In this document: positions 51,322 to 60,381 of the stretch, one piece after another | Layout: every line of letters starts with the position of its first letter | Numbering within the stretch: position 1 is the first letter of the stretch | From: Alphaproteobacteria bacterium | GTDB lineage: Bacteria > Pseudomonadota > Alphaproteobacteria > GCA-2731375 | Assembly: GCA_021776235.1 (NCBI GenBank) | Contig: JAJFGG010000161.1 | Span: 62,001-126,000 of the forward strand | Reading direction: 5' to 3' | Length of the DNA: 64,000 bases | Notes under the pieces: model-generated | Seen by the model: only the letters and a program-made list of their open reading frames with translations | Databases searched by the model: none | Told to the model about the DNA's origin: nothing | Translations under genes and position numbers: made by a program

Positions 51322-52617
51322 TCAGTCTTCGTCGGGTACCCGTAGCCGCCGGCCCACGGCGCCCGACGCGACGAGCGCCTCGATCGCCGGCGCGTCAAAA
51401 TCAAGTCCGAGCAAAATGCGGTCGGTTTCGCTTCCGAAAGCAGGCGTTGGGTCACTCGGCTGAAATCCGCCGTTGTCGAGCTCTACCGGCGGTCCAAGCA
51501 CTCGTACGGTTCCGGCGGTAGGGTGCGCCATGTCGTGAAACATGTGGTTTGCGTGGGCGTGCGGGTCATCGAACAATTCAATCGGGAAGCGCACGGCCGC
51601 GACCGGGATGCCGGCCTCGTTCAGACGAGCGATCCAGGCCTCCGCCGAGGCCTGCCGCATGATGCTTTCGACCTCCGTCTTCAACGCCGCGTAGTAGGGG
51701 TCCCATCGCGGGCCTTGAAGCGATGTTTCCTGCAGACCCTGGTCTTCAATGCCCAGAACTTCGGCGAATTTCATGCGCAGTGAATGACTCCCGCAGGCGA
51801 CCGCAATGGCGCGGTCGGCCGTCTCGAAGGTACGGAAATAGATCGCGCTCATGGACGGAAACCGCGGATTCGGCATAGCCGCGGCCTGCTCTTCATAGGC
51901 TGCGTTGGCGGCCCGCTGCTCTGCCAGTCGCTGCAAGGCCGCCTCATGTGCGGGGCCGTCCTGGTCTTGGGATCGAACGAGCTGGTTGTTGGCCAGGGTC
52001 ATTGCGGCCTGCATCAGCGACACATCGACGATGCCGCCTTTGCCCGTACGTTCGCGGCGCAACAACGCCGACGTGACACCGAAAGACAGGCACATGGCGC
52101 ACATATAATCTGCACTGACCGGATCGCCGGATGCCGGACGGCCGTCGATCATACGTCCGTTGGCAGCCATCAATCCGCTGCGTGCCTGCAGGACGATGTC
52201 CATTCCCGCCAGGCCGGCGTCCGGGCCGCGCTTACCGAAGGCGGTCACCGACGCGATCACCAGCCGTGGATGGGCGGCAAGCAAGTCCTCGGGCTTCAAG
52301 CCGAGCTTTTCCTCTAGCCCGGGGCGGAAGTTGATGAGCACGACATCCGCCCAGGCCAGGATGCGCTCGATGACCGGGCGGGCGGCCGGATTGCTAAGAT
52401 GTAGAGGAAGGGAGTGCTTACCTCGGTTGCGTGAGAGAAAGATCCGTGACTCGCCCGGTGCAAGGGGGTTGAACCGGCGCGTCGGATCGCCTTCGGGTGC
52501 TTCGATCTTGAGTACTTCGGCCCCCCCGTCAGCCAGCATCTGCCCACAAAAGGGCACGGCAATGAACTGCCCGAATTCGGCCACCCGAATGCCGTCGAAC
52601 GGCCTCGCCTCGCTCAT
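51322..52617 (-). CDS. CaiB/BaiF-family (class III) CoA-transferase
   Basis: A 431-residue CoA-transferase of the interlocked-dimer type. It starts with GIRVAEFGQFIAVPFCGQMLADGGAEVLKIE, followed by NRGKHSLPLHLSNPAARPVIERILAWADVVLINFRPG and the LAGMDIVLQARSGLM segment carrying the catalytic Asp. The ATG at 52617 is where family homology begins, rather than the track start. These enzymes move CoA between carboxylic acids, or racemise 2-methylacyl-CoA in AMACR relatives. Stands alone, convergent with the SDR gene. Confidence 0.92.
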   Translation of the reverse strand: MSEARPFDGIRVAEFGQFIAVPFCGQMLADGGAEVLKIEAPEGDPTRRFNPLAPGESRIFLSRNRGKHSLPLHLSNPAARPVIERILAWADVVLINFRPGLEEKLGLKPEDLLAAHPRLVIASVTAFGKRGPDAGLAGMDIVLQARSGLMAANGRMIDGRPASGDPVSADYMCAMCLSFGVTSALLRRERTGKGGIVDVSLMQAAMTLANNQLVRSQDQDGPAHEAALQRLAEQRAANAAYEEQAAAMPNPRFPSMSAIYFRTFETADRAIAVACGSHSLRMKFAEVLGIEDQGLQETSLQGPRWDPYYAALKTEVESIMRQASAEAWIARLNEAGIPVAAVRFPIELFDDPHAHANHMFHDMAHPTAGTVRVLGPPVELDNGGFQPSDPTPAFGSETDRILLGLDFDAPAIEALVASGAVGRRLRVPDED

Positions 52618-52821
52618 TGTTTGCTTCCGTTTGCCTGTTGGTTTCGGTGATTTTAGGGCAAAACGAAGCATATCGATATGATAAAGCGCCATTCGGTTCA
52701 GACGATTTGCGCCGTCAGGTAACGGACCATCGACGCGGAGGAGATTTTTCCGCGCGCAATTGAAACAAACATGCATGGGAACTATCCTCGCTGGGACCGA
52801 AGTGTTTTTAGGGGATCAACG

Positions 52822-53745
52822 ATGACGACGGATAGTTGGCAAATTGGTGAGGTAAAGATCACGCGGATTGTTGAATTGAGTGCCGTGCGAACGCCTGACT
52901 TCGGCTATCGCAACCTCTCGAGCGAAGAAATTCAGGCCGAGACCTGGCTGCAACCGCATTTCGCCACGGATGACGGACAACTTAAGAGCTGTATTCAAGC
53001 CTTTGTTCTGGAGTCACAGGGGCGGCGGATCATTGTGGATACCTGCGTCGGCAACGATAAACCCCGCAGCAATGCCGGTTGGAACCAGCTGCAAGGTTCT
53101 TTCCTTGACGATCTTGCCGCCGCCGGTTATCCGCCTGAAAGCATCGACGTTGTACTATGCACCCACCTGCATGTTGACCACGTCGGCTGGAACACCGTCC
53201 TGGTCGATGGTCAATGGGTGCCTACATTTCCAAACGCGCGCTATCTATTCGGCCGGACCGAGTGGGAACATTGGCGGCAGGAGGCAGTGACCGCCATAGC
53301 CGGCGACGTGGATCGGGAAATCGCCGAGTCGGTCATGGACTGCGTGGCGGTCAACCAGGACTCGGTCCGTCCAATAATCGAAGCGAACCTGCATGAACTG
53401 GTCGATGTGGACCACCAGGTAACTGACGAGGTGCATCTCGAACCGACGCCGGGGCATACGCCGGGCCATGTCAGCGTTGTAATCTCGTCGTCCGGGCGGC
53501 GCGCCGTGATCACGGGCGACATGATGCACCATCCCATCCAGATTGGCTTGCCGCACGTGGCAAGTAAATTCGACCACGATGTCGCCCGCGCCCGAAATAC
53601 GCGGGTCGATTTTCTGCAACGGTATGGTGATGATGAAGTGCTTGTTTTCGGCACTCATTTTGCGGCACCAACCGCCGGCTGGGTGGTTTCACATGGTGAT
53701 GGCTGGCGTTTTCTTGTGGACAAGCCGGGCAGCGGGACAGCCTGA
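52822..53745 (+). CDS. Metallo-beta-lactamase-fold hydrolase
   Basis: A 307-residue MBL protein. The metal motif CTHLHVDHVGWN (HxHxDH) is complete, a later His sits in PTPGHTPGHVSV, and Asp in ITGDMMHHP, giving a two-zinc site; VFGTHFAAPTAG supplies the last His. It resembles quorum-quenching lactonases and glyoxalase-II-like enzymes in this motif layout; a lactone or thioester substrate is possible. The ATG at 52822 has TTAGGGGATC upstream. Adjacent genes suggest a link to acyl-CoA catabolism, not shown. Confidence 0.9.
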   Translation: MTTDSWQIGEVKITRIVELSAVRTPDFGYRNLSSEEIQAETWLQPHFATDDGQLKSCIQAFVLESQGRRIIVDTCVGNDKPRSNAGWNQLQGSFLDDLAAAGYPPESIDVVLCTHLHVDHVGWNTVLVDGQWVPTFPNARYLFGRTEWEHWRQEAVTAIAGDVDREIAESVMDCVAVNQDSVRPIIEANLHELVDVDHQVTDEVHLEPTPGHTPGHVSVVISSSGRRAVITGDMMHHPIQIGLPHVASKFDHDVARARNTRVDFLQRYGDDEVLVFGTHFAAPTAGWVVSHGDGWRFLVDKPGSGTA

Positions 53746-53860
53746 GGCAATTGAGGCGTGCCGTTAGCCTGGGTCAATAGCGGAATCGACGTTTTCGTAA
53801 TGTGCAAGGCATGCCAAGAGCAGATCATGCTTGCCACAGAACCAGAATTGGGAGATGACA

Positions 53861-54874
53861 ATGAGTGAACCAGCAACGACCAATCGCACGATTGTTGTCG
53901 CGTCCCGCCCAACCGGAAAGCCTGGACCTGAGAATTTTGCCAGTAGAACGGTTCCCGTGCGGGCCCCGGTAGATGGCGAAGTCCTGCTGGAAAGCCTATA
54001 TCTATCCATCGACCCGGCCATGCGGGTTTGGCTGGAAGAAGACCCTGGATATGTACCCCCACTGGCGATTGGCGACGTCATGCGGGCATTTGGTGTCGGC
54101 CGGGTGTTAGCCGGCCGATATGACGGCCTTTCTGCGGGCGACTACGTCACGGGCCGCCTCGGCTGGCAGAGCCAGCCGACCCTGCAAGGTGCCGATTTGA
54201 ACAAGATTGACCTGGAATTGGGCACACCCATCGACTGGCTGGGGCCTTTGGGCACGACCGCACTGACCGCCTATTTTGGAATACTGCGAATTGGCCAACT
54301 AGCGGCCGGAGAGACCGTGCTCGTGTCCGCGGCTGCGGGCGCGGTTGGCCAAATGGCCGGACAAATTGCCCGAGTTCATGGCGCCCGAACCGTCGGCATC
54401 GCCGGTGGTGCCGACAAATGTGCCCTGGTTACGGATGAATTCGGTTTCGATCAGGCCATCGATTATAAGGCCGAAGATAATATGGCGGCAGCGATCGCCG
54501 CGGCCTGTCCCGATGGCGTTGATATTTATTTCGATAACGTGGGGGGTGAGATTTTAGATGCCGCCCTCACTCATATCCGGCAAAAGGGCCGGGTTGTGGT
54601 TTGTGGCCGCATTTCGCAGACAGCCGGCCACAGGCAAGGCCTTTACAATACCGGACAATTGATCGGCCGCCGCGCCCGCATGGAAGGTTTCATTGTCAGC
54701 GATTTTGCCGACGAATTCGATGCTGCCCAACGCTGGTTGGCCGCGCGGATCAAGGCTGGCGAGATTCACCAGAAGATACACGTCCTAGATGGTTTGGCGC
54801 AGGCACCCGAAGGCCTGCGCATGCTGTTTACCGGCGAGAATTTCGGCAAATTGGTGGTGAAGGTTGCAGACTAG
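53861..54874 (+). CDS. MDR-family NADP-dependent oxidoreductase (CurA/LTB4-dehydrogenase type)
   Basis: A 337-residue medium-chain reductase with the zinc-free enoate-reductase pattern: VLLESLYLSIDPAMRVWLEE, LGPLGTTALTAYFGILRIGQL, and the NADP-binding SAAAGAVGQMAGQIARVHGARTVGIAGG. VDIYFDNVGGEILDAAL and GRISQTAG are landmarks of the prostaglandin reductase/CurA family. It reduces the C=C of alpha,beta-unsaturated ketones or aldehydes. The ATG at 53861 has GGGAG six bases upstream. The gene ends 12 bases before the second copy of the dispersed repeat. Confidence 0.93.
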   Translation: MSEPATTNRTIVVASRPTGKPGPENFASRTVPVRAPVDGEVLLESLYLSIDPAMRVWLEEDPGYVPPLAIGDVMRAFGVGRVLAGRYDGLSAGDYVTGRLGWQSQPTLQGADLNKIDLELGTPIDWLGPLGTTALTAYFGILRIGQLAAGETVLVSAAAGAVGQMAGQIARVHGARTVGIAGGADKCALVTDEFGFDQAIDYKAEDNMAAAIAAACPDGVDIYFDNVGGEILDAALTHIRQKGRVVVCGRISQTAGHRQGLYNTGQLIGRRARMEGFIVSDFADEFDAAQRWLAARIKAGEIHQKIHVLDGLAQAPEGLRMLFTGENFGKLVVKVAD

Positions 54875-54885
54875 TCGCGTTGTCG

Positions 54886-54996
54886 ACAATTAGAGCAACC
54901 TGCGTTCATATGAACGCAGACAAGTTGCTTTAACTCTTCGAAATAGATCAAGTTGTCAGCCCAAAAATGATTCCAATTTTGGGCTGTTTGATCTAG
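54886..54996. repeat. Dispersed bimodular repeat, copy 2
   Basis: Same orientation and near-identical to 32971-33080. Here the structure is more regular: AGCAAC, a perfect CTGCGTTCAT/ATGAACGCAG palindrome, ACAA, GTTGCT; then AGATCAA, CAGCCCAAAA, a 9-base loop ATGATTCCA, TTTTGGGCTG, T, TTGATCT. It lies between convergent genes and its right end contains the stop codon of the thiolase gene. Confidence 0.88.
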
Positions 54997-56141
54997 GCCT
55001 TCTCCAGAATGTGGATGGCGCAGGCTGTGCCCATGCCCGGGCCACCGCCGACCACGTGGGTCAGGCCCATACGCGCGCCCTTGACCTGGCGCTCGCCGGC
55101 CTCGCCACGCAGATGGGTGCTGACCTCGTATATGTTGGCAATTCCCGTCGCCCCCAGGGGATGACCCTTGGACAACAAGCCACCGGAGACGTTGACCGGC
55201 ACTTTGCCGCCCAGCGCCGTTTCGCCCGCGTCGATGAAGGACCCGGCCTCGCCATCGGCGCACAGGCCGAGGTTTTCGTAATGCACGATCTCCGCCGTGG
55301 CGAAACAGTCATGCAGTTCCACTAGGTCGATATCGTCCGGTCCGACGCCGGCCGACTCATAGGCGCTCTTGGCCGCCAGCCGGGTCGCGGCAGAGAAATC
55401 GGGCATCGCCAGTTGCCGCTCCGCAAACGGGTTGCTGCTCATTTCCGAGGCCCGCACCTTCACCGCCCGGTCCATCAGGCCGAGCTTCCTGGCGGTTGCT
55501 TCGGAGGCCAGCACCGCCGCCGCCGAGCCATCAACGTTGACTGAGCACATCAGCTTGGTGTTTGGATAGGAGATCATCTCAGCGTTCATGACCTCTTCCA
55601 GCGGGGTTTCAATGCGGTACATCGATTTCGCGTTCATCGTCGAATGATGATGGTTCTTCACCGAGACCTTGGCGAACTGTTCAAAGGTGGTGCCGTATTC
55701 ACGCGAATGCTCGACGCCGATCTGGGCGAACATGGTCGGCATGGTGCCGGAGCCCAAAACCCCTTCGGTTGAAACGCCGCCGCCGCCGCCGCCCAGCAGG
55801 CCCTTGCCCATCTGCTCGACCCCGACCGCCAGAACCATGTCGAAGACACCAGCCTTGATCGACATCCACGCATCGCGGAAGGCCGTGGCGCCGGTCGCGC
55901 AGGCATTCGCGACATTGACCACCGGAATGCCGGTCTGGCCGATCTCTGCCAGCATCCGCTGCCCGACCATGTTGTTGGCCTGGCCCAAATTGCCGCAATA
56001 GAGCGCCTGCATCTGATCGATGGTAAGGCCGGCGTCGTCCAGCGCCAGCAGTGCCGCCTCCGCCGCCAGACCCGGCACCGTGCGGTCCGGATAGCGGCCG
56101 AATTTGATCATGTCGATTCCGACGACGTAGACATCACTCAT
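54993..56141 (-). CDS. SCP-x-type thiolase
   Basis: A 382-residue thiolase of the non-canonical SCP2/lipid-transfer type. The nucleophilic Cys is in VVNVANACATGATAFRDAW and the His in GGLLSKGHPLGATGIANIYEV; the C-terminal motif reads VVGGGPGMGTACAIHILEKA, so the usual CxG cysteine is absent at its normal place. These thiolases act on branched or steroid-like acyl-CoA and often work with a DUF35 partner, which is encoded 39 bases upstream on the same strand. Its stop codon falls inside the dispersed repeat. Confidence 0.9.
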   Translation of the reverse strand: MSDVYVVGIDMIKFGRYPDRTVPGLAAEAALLALDDAGLTIDQMQALYCGNLGQANNMVGQRMLAEIGQTGIPVVNVANACATGATAFRDAWMSIKAGVFDMVLAVGVEQMGKGLLGGGGGGVSTEGVLGSGTMPTMFAQIGVEHSREYGTTFEQFAKVSVKNHHHSTMNAKSMYRIETPLEEVMNAEMISYPNTKLMCSVNVDGSAAAVLASEATARKLGLMDRAVKVRASEMSSNPFAERQLAMPDFSAATRLAAKSAYESAGVGPDDIDLVELHDCFATAEIVHYENLGLCADGEAGSFIDAGETALGGKVPVNVSGGLLSKGHPLGATGIANIYEVSTHLRGEAGERQVKGARMGLTHVVGGGPGMGTACAIHILEKA

Positions 56142-56180
56142 TTGTTTTCTCCTATCTCGATCAGTTCTCGCCTGTGTGCG

Positions 56181-56606
56181 TTATGCCGCATCGGGGACGA
56201 AAAAGTAGGCCAGGTATTTCTCATTGCTGCCCGGCGGAACCACTTCGCGGTAGTCGATCCGTACCGGCATGTCGAACTTGAGGTTGTCCAGCTCCGCGGG
56301 CACGTCTTTCAGTATGCCCTTGATATGGGAGCCGTCGTCAAGATCGGCGATGATATCGATGAAGGGCGTCTCGACGCCGGGAAAGCTGCGATGTACGATC
56401 GTATAGGCATAGAGCTTGCCGCTTTCCGACAGCGCGACCGGCGCCATGGCGTCCCGCGCATAGCAGCGGGCGCAGATTTCACGCTCGCCAACAAAGGTAT
56501 GACTGCAGGCCGCGCATTTGCTGCCCTGCAGAAATGGCTTGCCGTTCGCGTCGCGTTTCAGGTGCGCGACAATGGAGGGGGCTTCGGTGGCTTCGGTTTC
56601 CGTCAT
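56181..56606 (-). CDS. DUF35 OB-fold, zinc-ribbon acyl-CoA-binding protein
   Basis: A 141-residue protein with an N-terminal rubredoxin-like zinc ribbon (KCAACSHTFVGEREICARC) and a C-terminal OB fold (SGKLYAYTIVHRSFPGVETPFIDIIADLDDGSHIKGILK). DUF35 proteins pair with SCP-x-type thiolases, hydratases or aldolases in steroid and lipid degradation, typically through complex formation. The thiolase gene follows directly, so a thiolase-DUF35 complex is the natural reading. GGAG lies before the ATG. Confidence 0.92.
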   Translation of the reverse strand: MTETEATEAPSIVAHLKRDANGKPFLQGSKCAACSHTFVGEREICARCYARDAMAPVALSESGKLYAYTIVHRSFPGVETPFIDIIADLDDGSHIKGILKDVPAELDNLKFDMPVRIDYREVVPPGSNEKYLAYFFVPDAA

Positions 56607-56741
56607 AGCTATACTCCGGCGGAGGATGAGAACTGAACTTGTCCTCCTTTATGCAACAATTCCCAAGTTATCTTCAAACTCGATTTATCCATACATATTC
56701 GCAGCTATCGACATGACCAAGAAGCTGGCCTTCCAAGACGG

Positions 56742-58340
56742 CTACTCTGCATGTAATCCAAATATCTCGCACTCGCCGGTTACACCGCGCAGGGTATGGT
56801 GGCCCAGGGATACGACGAGGTCTGGCACACTTTCGGCGAATGCCGACGAAAGCAGAATTTGCCGGTCAAGTGCCTTGGTCAGACTTTCGATGCGCGATGC
56901 CTCATTTACGGCGGAACCTATAACCGTGAAATCAAGCCGTTTGGTCGTGCCAATATTGCCATAGGTCAGATCGCCGCGATGCAGCGCGATGCCAAATTCG
57001 ATTAACGGCGCGCCGTCCGCCGCCCGTTCCGTGTTGACAGATTCAAACTGTGCCGAGGCTGCGCGTGCGGCGGCTAACGCGTGGGCGCCTGCTTCAGGTT
57101 CTTTTTGCTGCGGATCGTCGATGGCGAAGATCGCCAGCACTGAATCGCCGATGAATTTCAGCACCTCGCCGCCATGGTCAAGCACGGCGCCTGCGACAAT
57201 ATCGAAATAGCTGTTGAGCAGTGACAGATAGTCCTCGCGCGATAGAGCGGCGGCGAGGGATGTCGAATCCCGCAAATCGGTAATCCAGATCGCGGCGTGG
57301 ATATCTTCGCCATCACCGCGTCTGACCAGCCCGTCCATCACACGCTGGCCGGCGTCCGAGCCCAAATAGGTACGCAACAATGTCGAGGATGATAACCGCA
57401 GGGCGTGGGATTCAAACAGGCGACTAAGAGTTGGCAAAATCTCATAGATCTGGCCCAACTCCTCGGTGGAGAACCCTCCGGGCGCATCCGACACCAGGGT
57501 CAGAATGTTGAGTTGCTCGTCCGAGAACTCAAGCGGCATGGCCACATAGTCAGTAGCGCCCTCGGCTACCAGATCCCTCAGTACGGGAAAATCCAGCAGC
57601 GAGTCGGGTCCTTCCAGGCGCCGGCGCACGCCGCCCTCGCCATCTATGACCTTTGCAAACGGACTATTGCGGTATTGCTCGCTTTGCAGGTTCTCGTGGG
57701 AGATTTCAAATTCCGTGACCCCGTCGCTGTCCGGCCGCCAGGTATAGATGAGGGCGAACAGCAGCGGGTTCATGGTGCGCACGAGAAGCCGAAGCTGGGA
57801 CAGGGGCAAGCCCGACGCCGCCATGGCCTCCGCCAGACGCTGCACCAAATTCCGTGACGACGTTGCCTTCCAGGCCTCATGGACCAGCCAATTCACCAAT
57901 GGGTTTGGCTTTGCCTTCGCCGTATTGCGCGGCTGTTCGGTGATTTCAATTTCGTCGGCATACCAGCCATCAACCGCACTCCAATTGAATGCCATATACG
58001 CCCGAACGCTGGACGACTCGTCATAGGGCGTCTCATAGCTCCACACCGCGTCCTTGAGCAATGTCTCGCCAACCTTGATCGCCCAATAGGACGCGTTGCC
58101 CTTGAACGGACAATGGGTGTGCAGATCGCTCTTCACCAACAGATCCATGCGGACGTCGTCGCGGGGAAAATAAAACACTGGTGCCAACCGGGTCTCGTGC
58201 ATTACCAAGACATCACGGCTGTCCGCCAAGGTTTGACCCTGGACATCGGCGCGTATGCGGCGTGGCTCGGCTTCAAAGGACAGCCGGTACCCTTCGTGCG
58301 CCCGCATGGGGCGTTTCTCGCCTACCGTAACTTCTGACAC
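56742..58340 (-). CDS. DUF427 domain fused to class III adenylate/guanylate cyclase
   Basis: A 532-residue protein. Residues about 15-130 form a DUF427 domain (HTHCPFKGNASYWAI; AVWSYETPYDESSSVRAYMAFNW). A helical/GAF-like middle region (about 145-315) has WLVHEAWKATSSRNLVQRLAEAM and YVAMPLEFSDEQLNILTLVSD. The C-terminal cyclase domain carries both metal aspartates, Asp355 (IWITDLRDST) and Asp399 (LKFIGDSVLAIF), and ends with GNIGTTKRLDFTVIGSAVNEASRIE. It should make cyclic AMP or GMP; purine-selecting residues are not decisive by eye. No signal peptide or membrane helix. An HTH or effector target is not adjacent. Confidence 0.88.
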   Translation of the reverse strand: MSEVTVGEKRPMRAHEGYRLSFEAEPRRIRADVQGQTLADSRDVLVMHETRLAPVFYFPRDDVRMDLLVKSDLHTHCPFKGNASYWAIKVGETLLKDAVWSYETPYDESSSVRAYMAFNWSAVDGWYADEIEITEQPRNTAKAKPNPLVNWLVHEAWKATSSRNLVQRLAEAMAASGLPLSQLRLLVRTMNPLLFALIYTWRPDSDGVTEFEISHENLQSEQYRNSPFAKVIDGEGGVRRRLEGPDSLLDFPVLRDLVAEGATDYVAMPLEFSDEQLNILTLVSDAPGGFSTEELGQIYEILPTLSRLFESHALRLSSSTLLRTYLGSDAGQRVMDGLVRRGDGEDIHAAIWITDLRDSTSLAAALSREDYLSLLNSYFDIVAGAVLDHGGEVLKFIGDSVLAIFAIDDPQQKEPEAGAHALAAARAASAQFESVNTERAADGAPLIEFGIALHRGDLTYGNIGTTKRLDFTVIGSAVNEASRIESLTKALDRQILLSSAFAESVPDLVVSLGHHTLRGVTGECEIFGLHAE

Positions 58341-58627
58341 GTTATCTAAGTTCCAACACCATGAGGTCCATGTTTGGCAGAAAATGTTTGGCGTTCATTA
58401 CAAACTCTACATAGGTTCGCATTGGCGGGCTCGCCACTCAAAGAGAATATGTTCGTACAGCCCTGTCAGGAGGCCGGCACCGCAATATCAACGTTATTCC
58501 GCCTGGTTAACATACGCCAAAAACGGCTCGATGAGCACCCCGAGATACAGCTGTAGCTCTCGGAAAATCGTTTCCTTGTTATCTGTCGTAAATCCGCGTT
58601 CATGTGGAAAACGACAGGATATATGGA

Positions 58628-59050
58628 TCAGTTTTGGACGGGCAGTGCAAAAGCCTGGCCGCTCAATAGGCCCCAGGCAAGTAAGCATAACCCGAGCACG
58701 CCAATAGCAAAGGCAAGCGTTCGAAGGCCAGCTATTCCAGATAGATACAGAGGTGCATGAAGAATTCTTGCGACAAGATAAATTTGTGCCCCAAGCACAG
58801 TGTAGCCATTTGAAACGCCAAGAATTGCTGTCAGGAGCACCAACGGTGTAAATATGTGAAGACCTTCCTTGAGGTTCGCAATTGCTCTATGCAACCGTCC
58901 TCCCAGTCCTGGCTGCAGGTGGGGGATATCATCTCGCCCAGAAAGTGCACTTATATTTCCATACTGCTTCATGGTTATCATGACCTGGATTGCGGTTAGC
59001 ACAAACAGGAACAGTAGAACGGCCAAAAGCATTATGATCTCTTGGGTCAT
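58628..59050 (-). CDS. MAPEG-family membrane protein
   Basis: A 140-residue four-helix membrane protein (about residues 5-27, 57-80, 82-105, 108-132). RLHRAIANLKEGLHIFTPLVLL is the MAPEG signature with the conserved Asn and Glu. Members are membrane glutathione transferases or eicosanoid-metabolism-like proteins in animals; in bacteria their roles are poorly known. It is isolated, convergent to nothing close, and is followed by a divergent GlxA-type regulator. Confidence 0.88.
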   Translation of the reverse strand: MTQEIIMLLAVLLFLFVLTAIQVMITMKQYGNISALSGRDDIPHLQPGLGGRLHRAIANLKEGLHIFTPLVLLTAILGVSNGYTVLGAQIYLVARILHAPLYLSGIAGLRTLAFAIGVLGLCLLAWGLLSGQAFALPVQN

Positions 59051-59196
59051 GTCGTTTGATCTCCATTTTATTGCGTGTTTATGAGTGGCGAATTGTCGGG
59101 ACAGGTCCCGACGGCATTCAACGCACCCTATGCCGTGACATGCGGCGACGTAAGCGTCATAAGGGACGAGAAAAGTCTGATCGGGACACTTGAGCT

Positions 59197-60174
59197 ATGA
59201 AAAAGGTCGTCATTCTTGCCGCGGAGAACACGATCCTCTCTACCATCGCCTCACCTATGGATATGTTCCTGCAGGCGGGTGTGTTGTGGAATTTGACGAT
59301 GGGAGAAGAGCCTACTCCCGAATTTGATGTGAAAATCGTCACCTCGGATGGCGGCCCGGTCATGGCGCTCAATCAAGTTCCAATCATACCTGCCTGCGCC
59401 ATGCACGATATCGAAGATGCAGACGTGATTATTCTTCCATCGCAGGGATTTCTTTTTAATCCGCAGGATAAGGATCATTCCGACAGAATTGAATGGCTCA
59501 AGACTTGGTATGAAAAGGGTTCCGATCTGGCAAGCGTTTGCGCCGGCGCGTTCACCCTGGCATCCACGGGATTGCTTAATGGTAAAACTGCGACAACGCA
59601 CTGGGGAATGGCAAAACAATTTGCAAAGGACTTCCCCGAGGTTGACTTGAGAACGGACCTGCTCGTGACGGACGAAGGACGCTTGTTCTGTGGCGGCGGC
59701 ATTACTGCAGATCTAAATTTGTCGCTGTATCTTATTGGGAAATATTGTGGGCGGGAAATTGCGCTGCAGAGTGCTCGATGCACTTTGGTCGACCTGGATC
59801 GTATCTGCCAGTCACCGTTTGCGATGTTCAGTCCTGAAAAAAATCATAGTGATAACAAAATTTTGGAAGCTCAGGAGTGGATGGAGAACAATCTCAGAGA
59901 CAAAATCAGTATGGAAGCCATGGCAAAAGAGGCAGGCATGAGCCTTCGCCACTTTAACAGACGGTTTAAGTCAGCGACTGGAGAAACTGTAACCAAGTAC
60001 TTGCAGCTGGTCAGGGTTGATGCGGCAAAGGTGGACCTGGTCAATACAAACCTGCCCTTCGATGAAATATCTCTGAACACAGGTTATGAGAACGTCAGTT
60101 TTTTCCGAAGGGTTTTCAAGAAAAATACCAGCCTAACGCCAGCGGAATACAGGCGAAAATTCTGCCAATTCTGA
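59197..60174 (+). CDS. GlxA-family AraC-type transcriptional regulator
   Basis: A 325-residue regulator with an N-terminal DJ-1/PfpI-like domain (VVILAAENTILSTIASPMDMFLQ; DVIILPSQGF; DLASVCAGAFTLASTGLLNGKTATTHW, with a Cys in the elbow) and a C-terminal pair of AraC helix-turn-helices (MEAMAKEAGMSLRHFNRRFKSATGETVTKYLQ; ENVSFFRRVFKKNTSLTPAEYRRKF). GlxA proteins sense nitrogenous small molecules in studied cases. The gene is more AT-rich and uses more AAA/GAA/AAT codons than its neighbours, so it may be a recent arrival. Targets unknown. Confidence 0.92.
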   Translation: MKKVVILAAENTILSTIASPMDMFLQAGVLWNLTMGEEPTPEFDVKIVTSDGGPVMALNQVPIIPACAMHDIEDADVIILPSQGFLFNPQDKDHSDRIEWLKTWYEKGSDLASVCAGAFTLASTGLLNGKTATTHWGMAKQFAKDFPEVDLRTDLLVTDEGRLFCGGGITADLNLSLYLIGKYCGREIALQSARCTLVDLDRICQSPFAMFSPEKNHSDNKILEAQEWMENNLRDKISMEAMAKEAGMSLRHFNRRFKSATGETVTKYLQLVRVDAAKVDLVNTNLPFDEISLNTGYENVSFFRRVFKKNTSLTPAEYRRKFCQF

Positions 60175-60381
60175 AAGATCACCCGGTGTTTCGGCACTGT
60201 TTGAACGTCCATTTTGCGTCAATGAACTCTGGTCCATGATCCTAGGTGCCGATGGGTCTATTCAGCGCGGCCATGGCCAAAGAATACCGCTCACCATCCA
60301 GGTGCTGTGATCTTGCCTTTGTGAGCGGCCTCCGGCAACCTCGGCCTGGCCGCACCGCCGGCATCAATCTTGGAGGGATGG

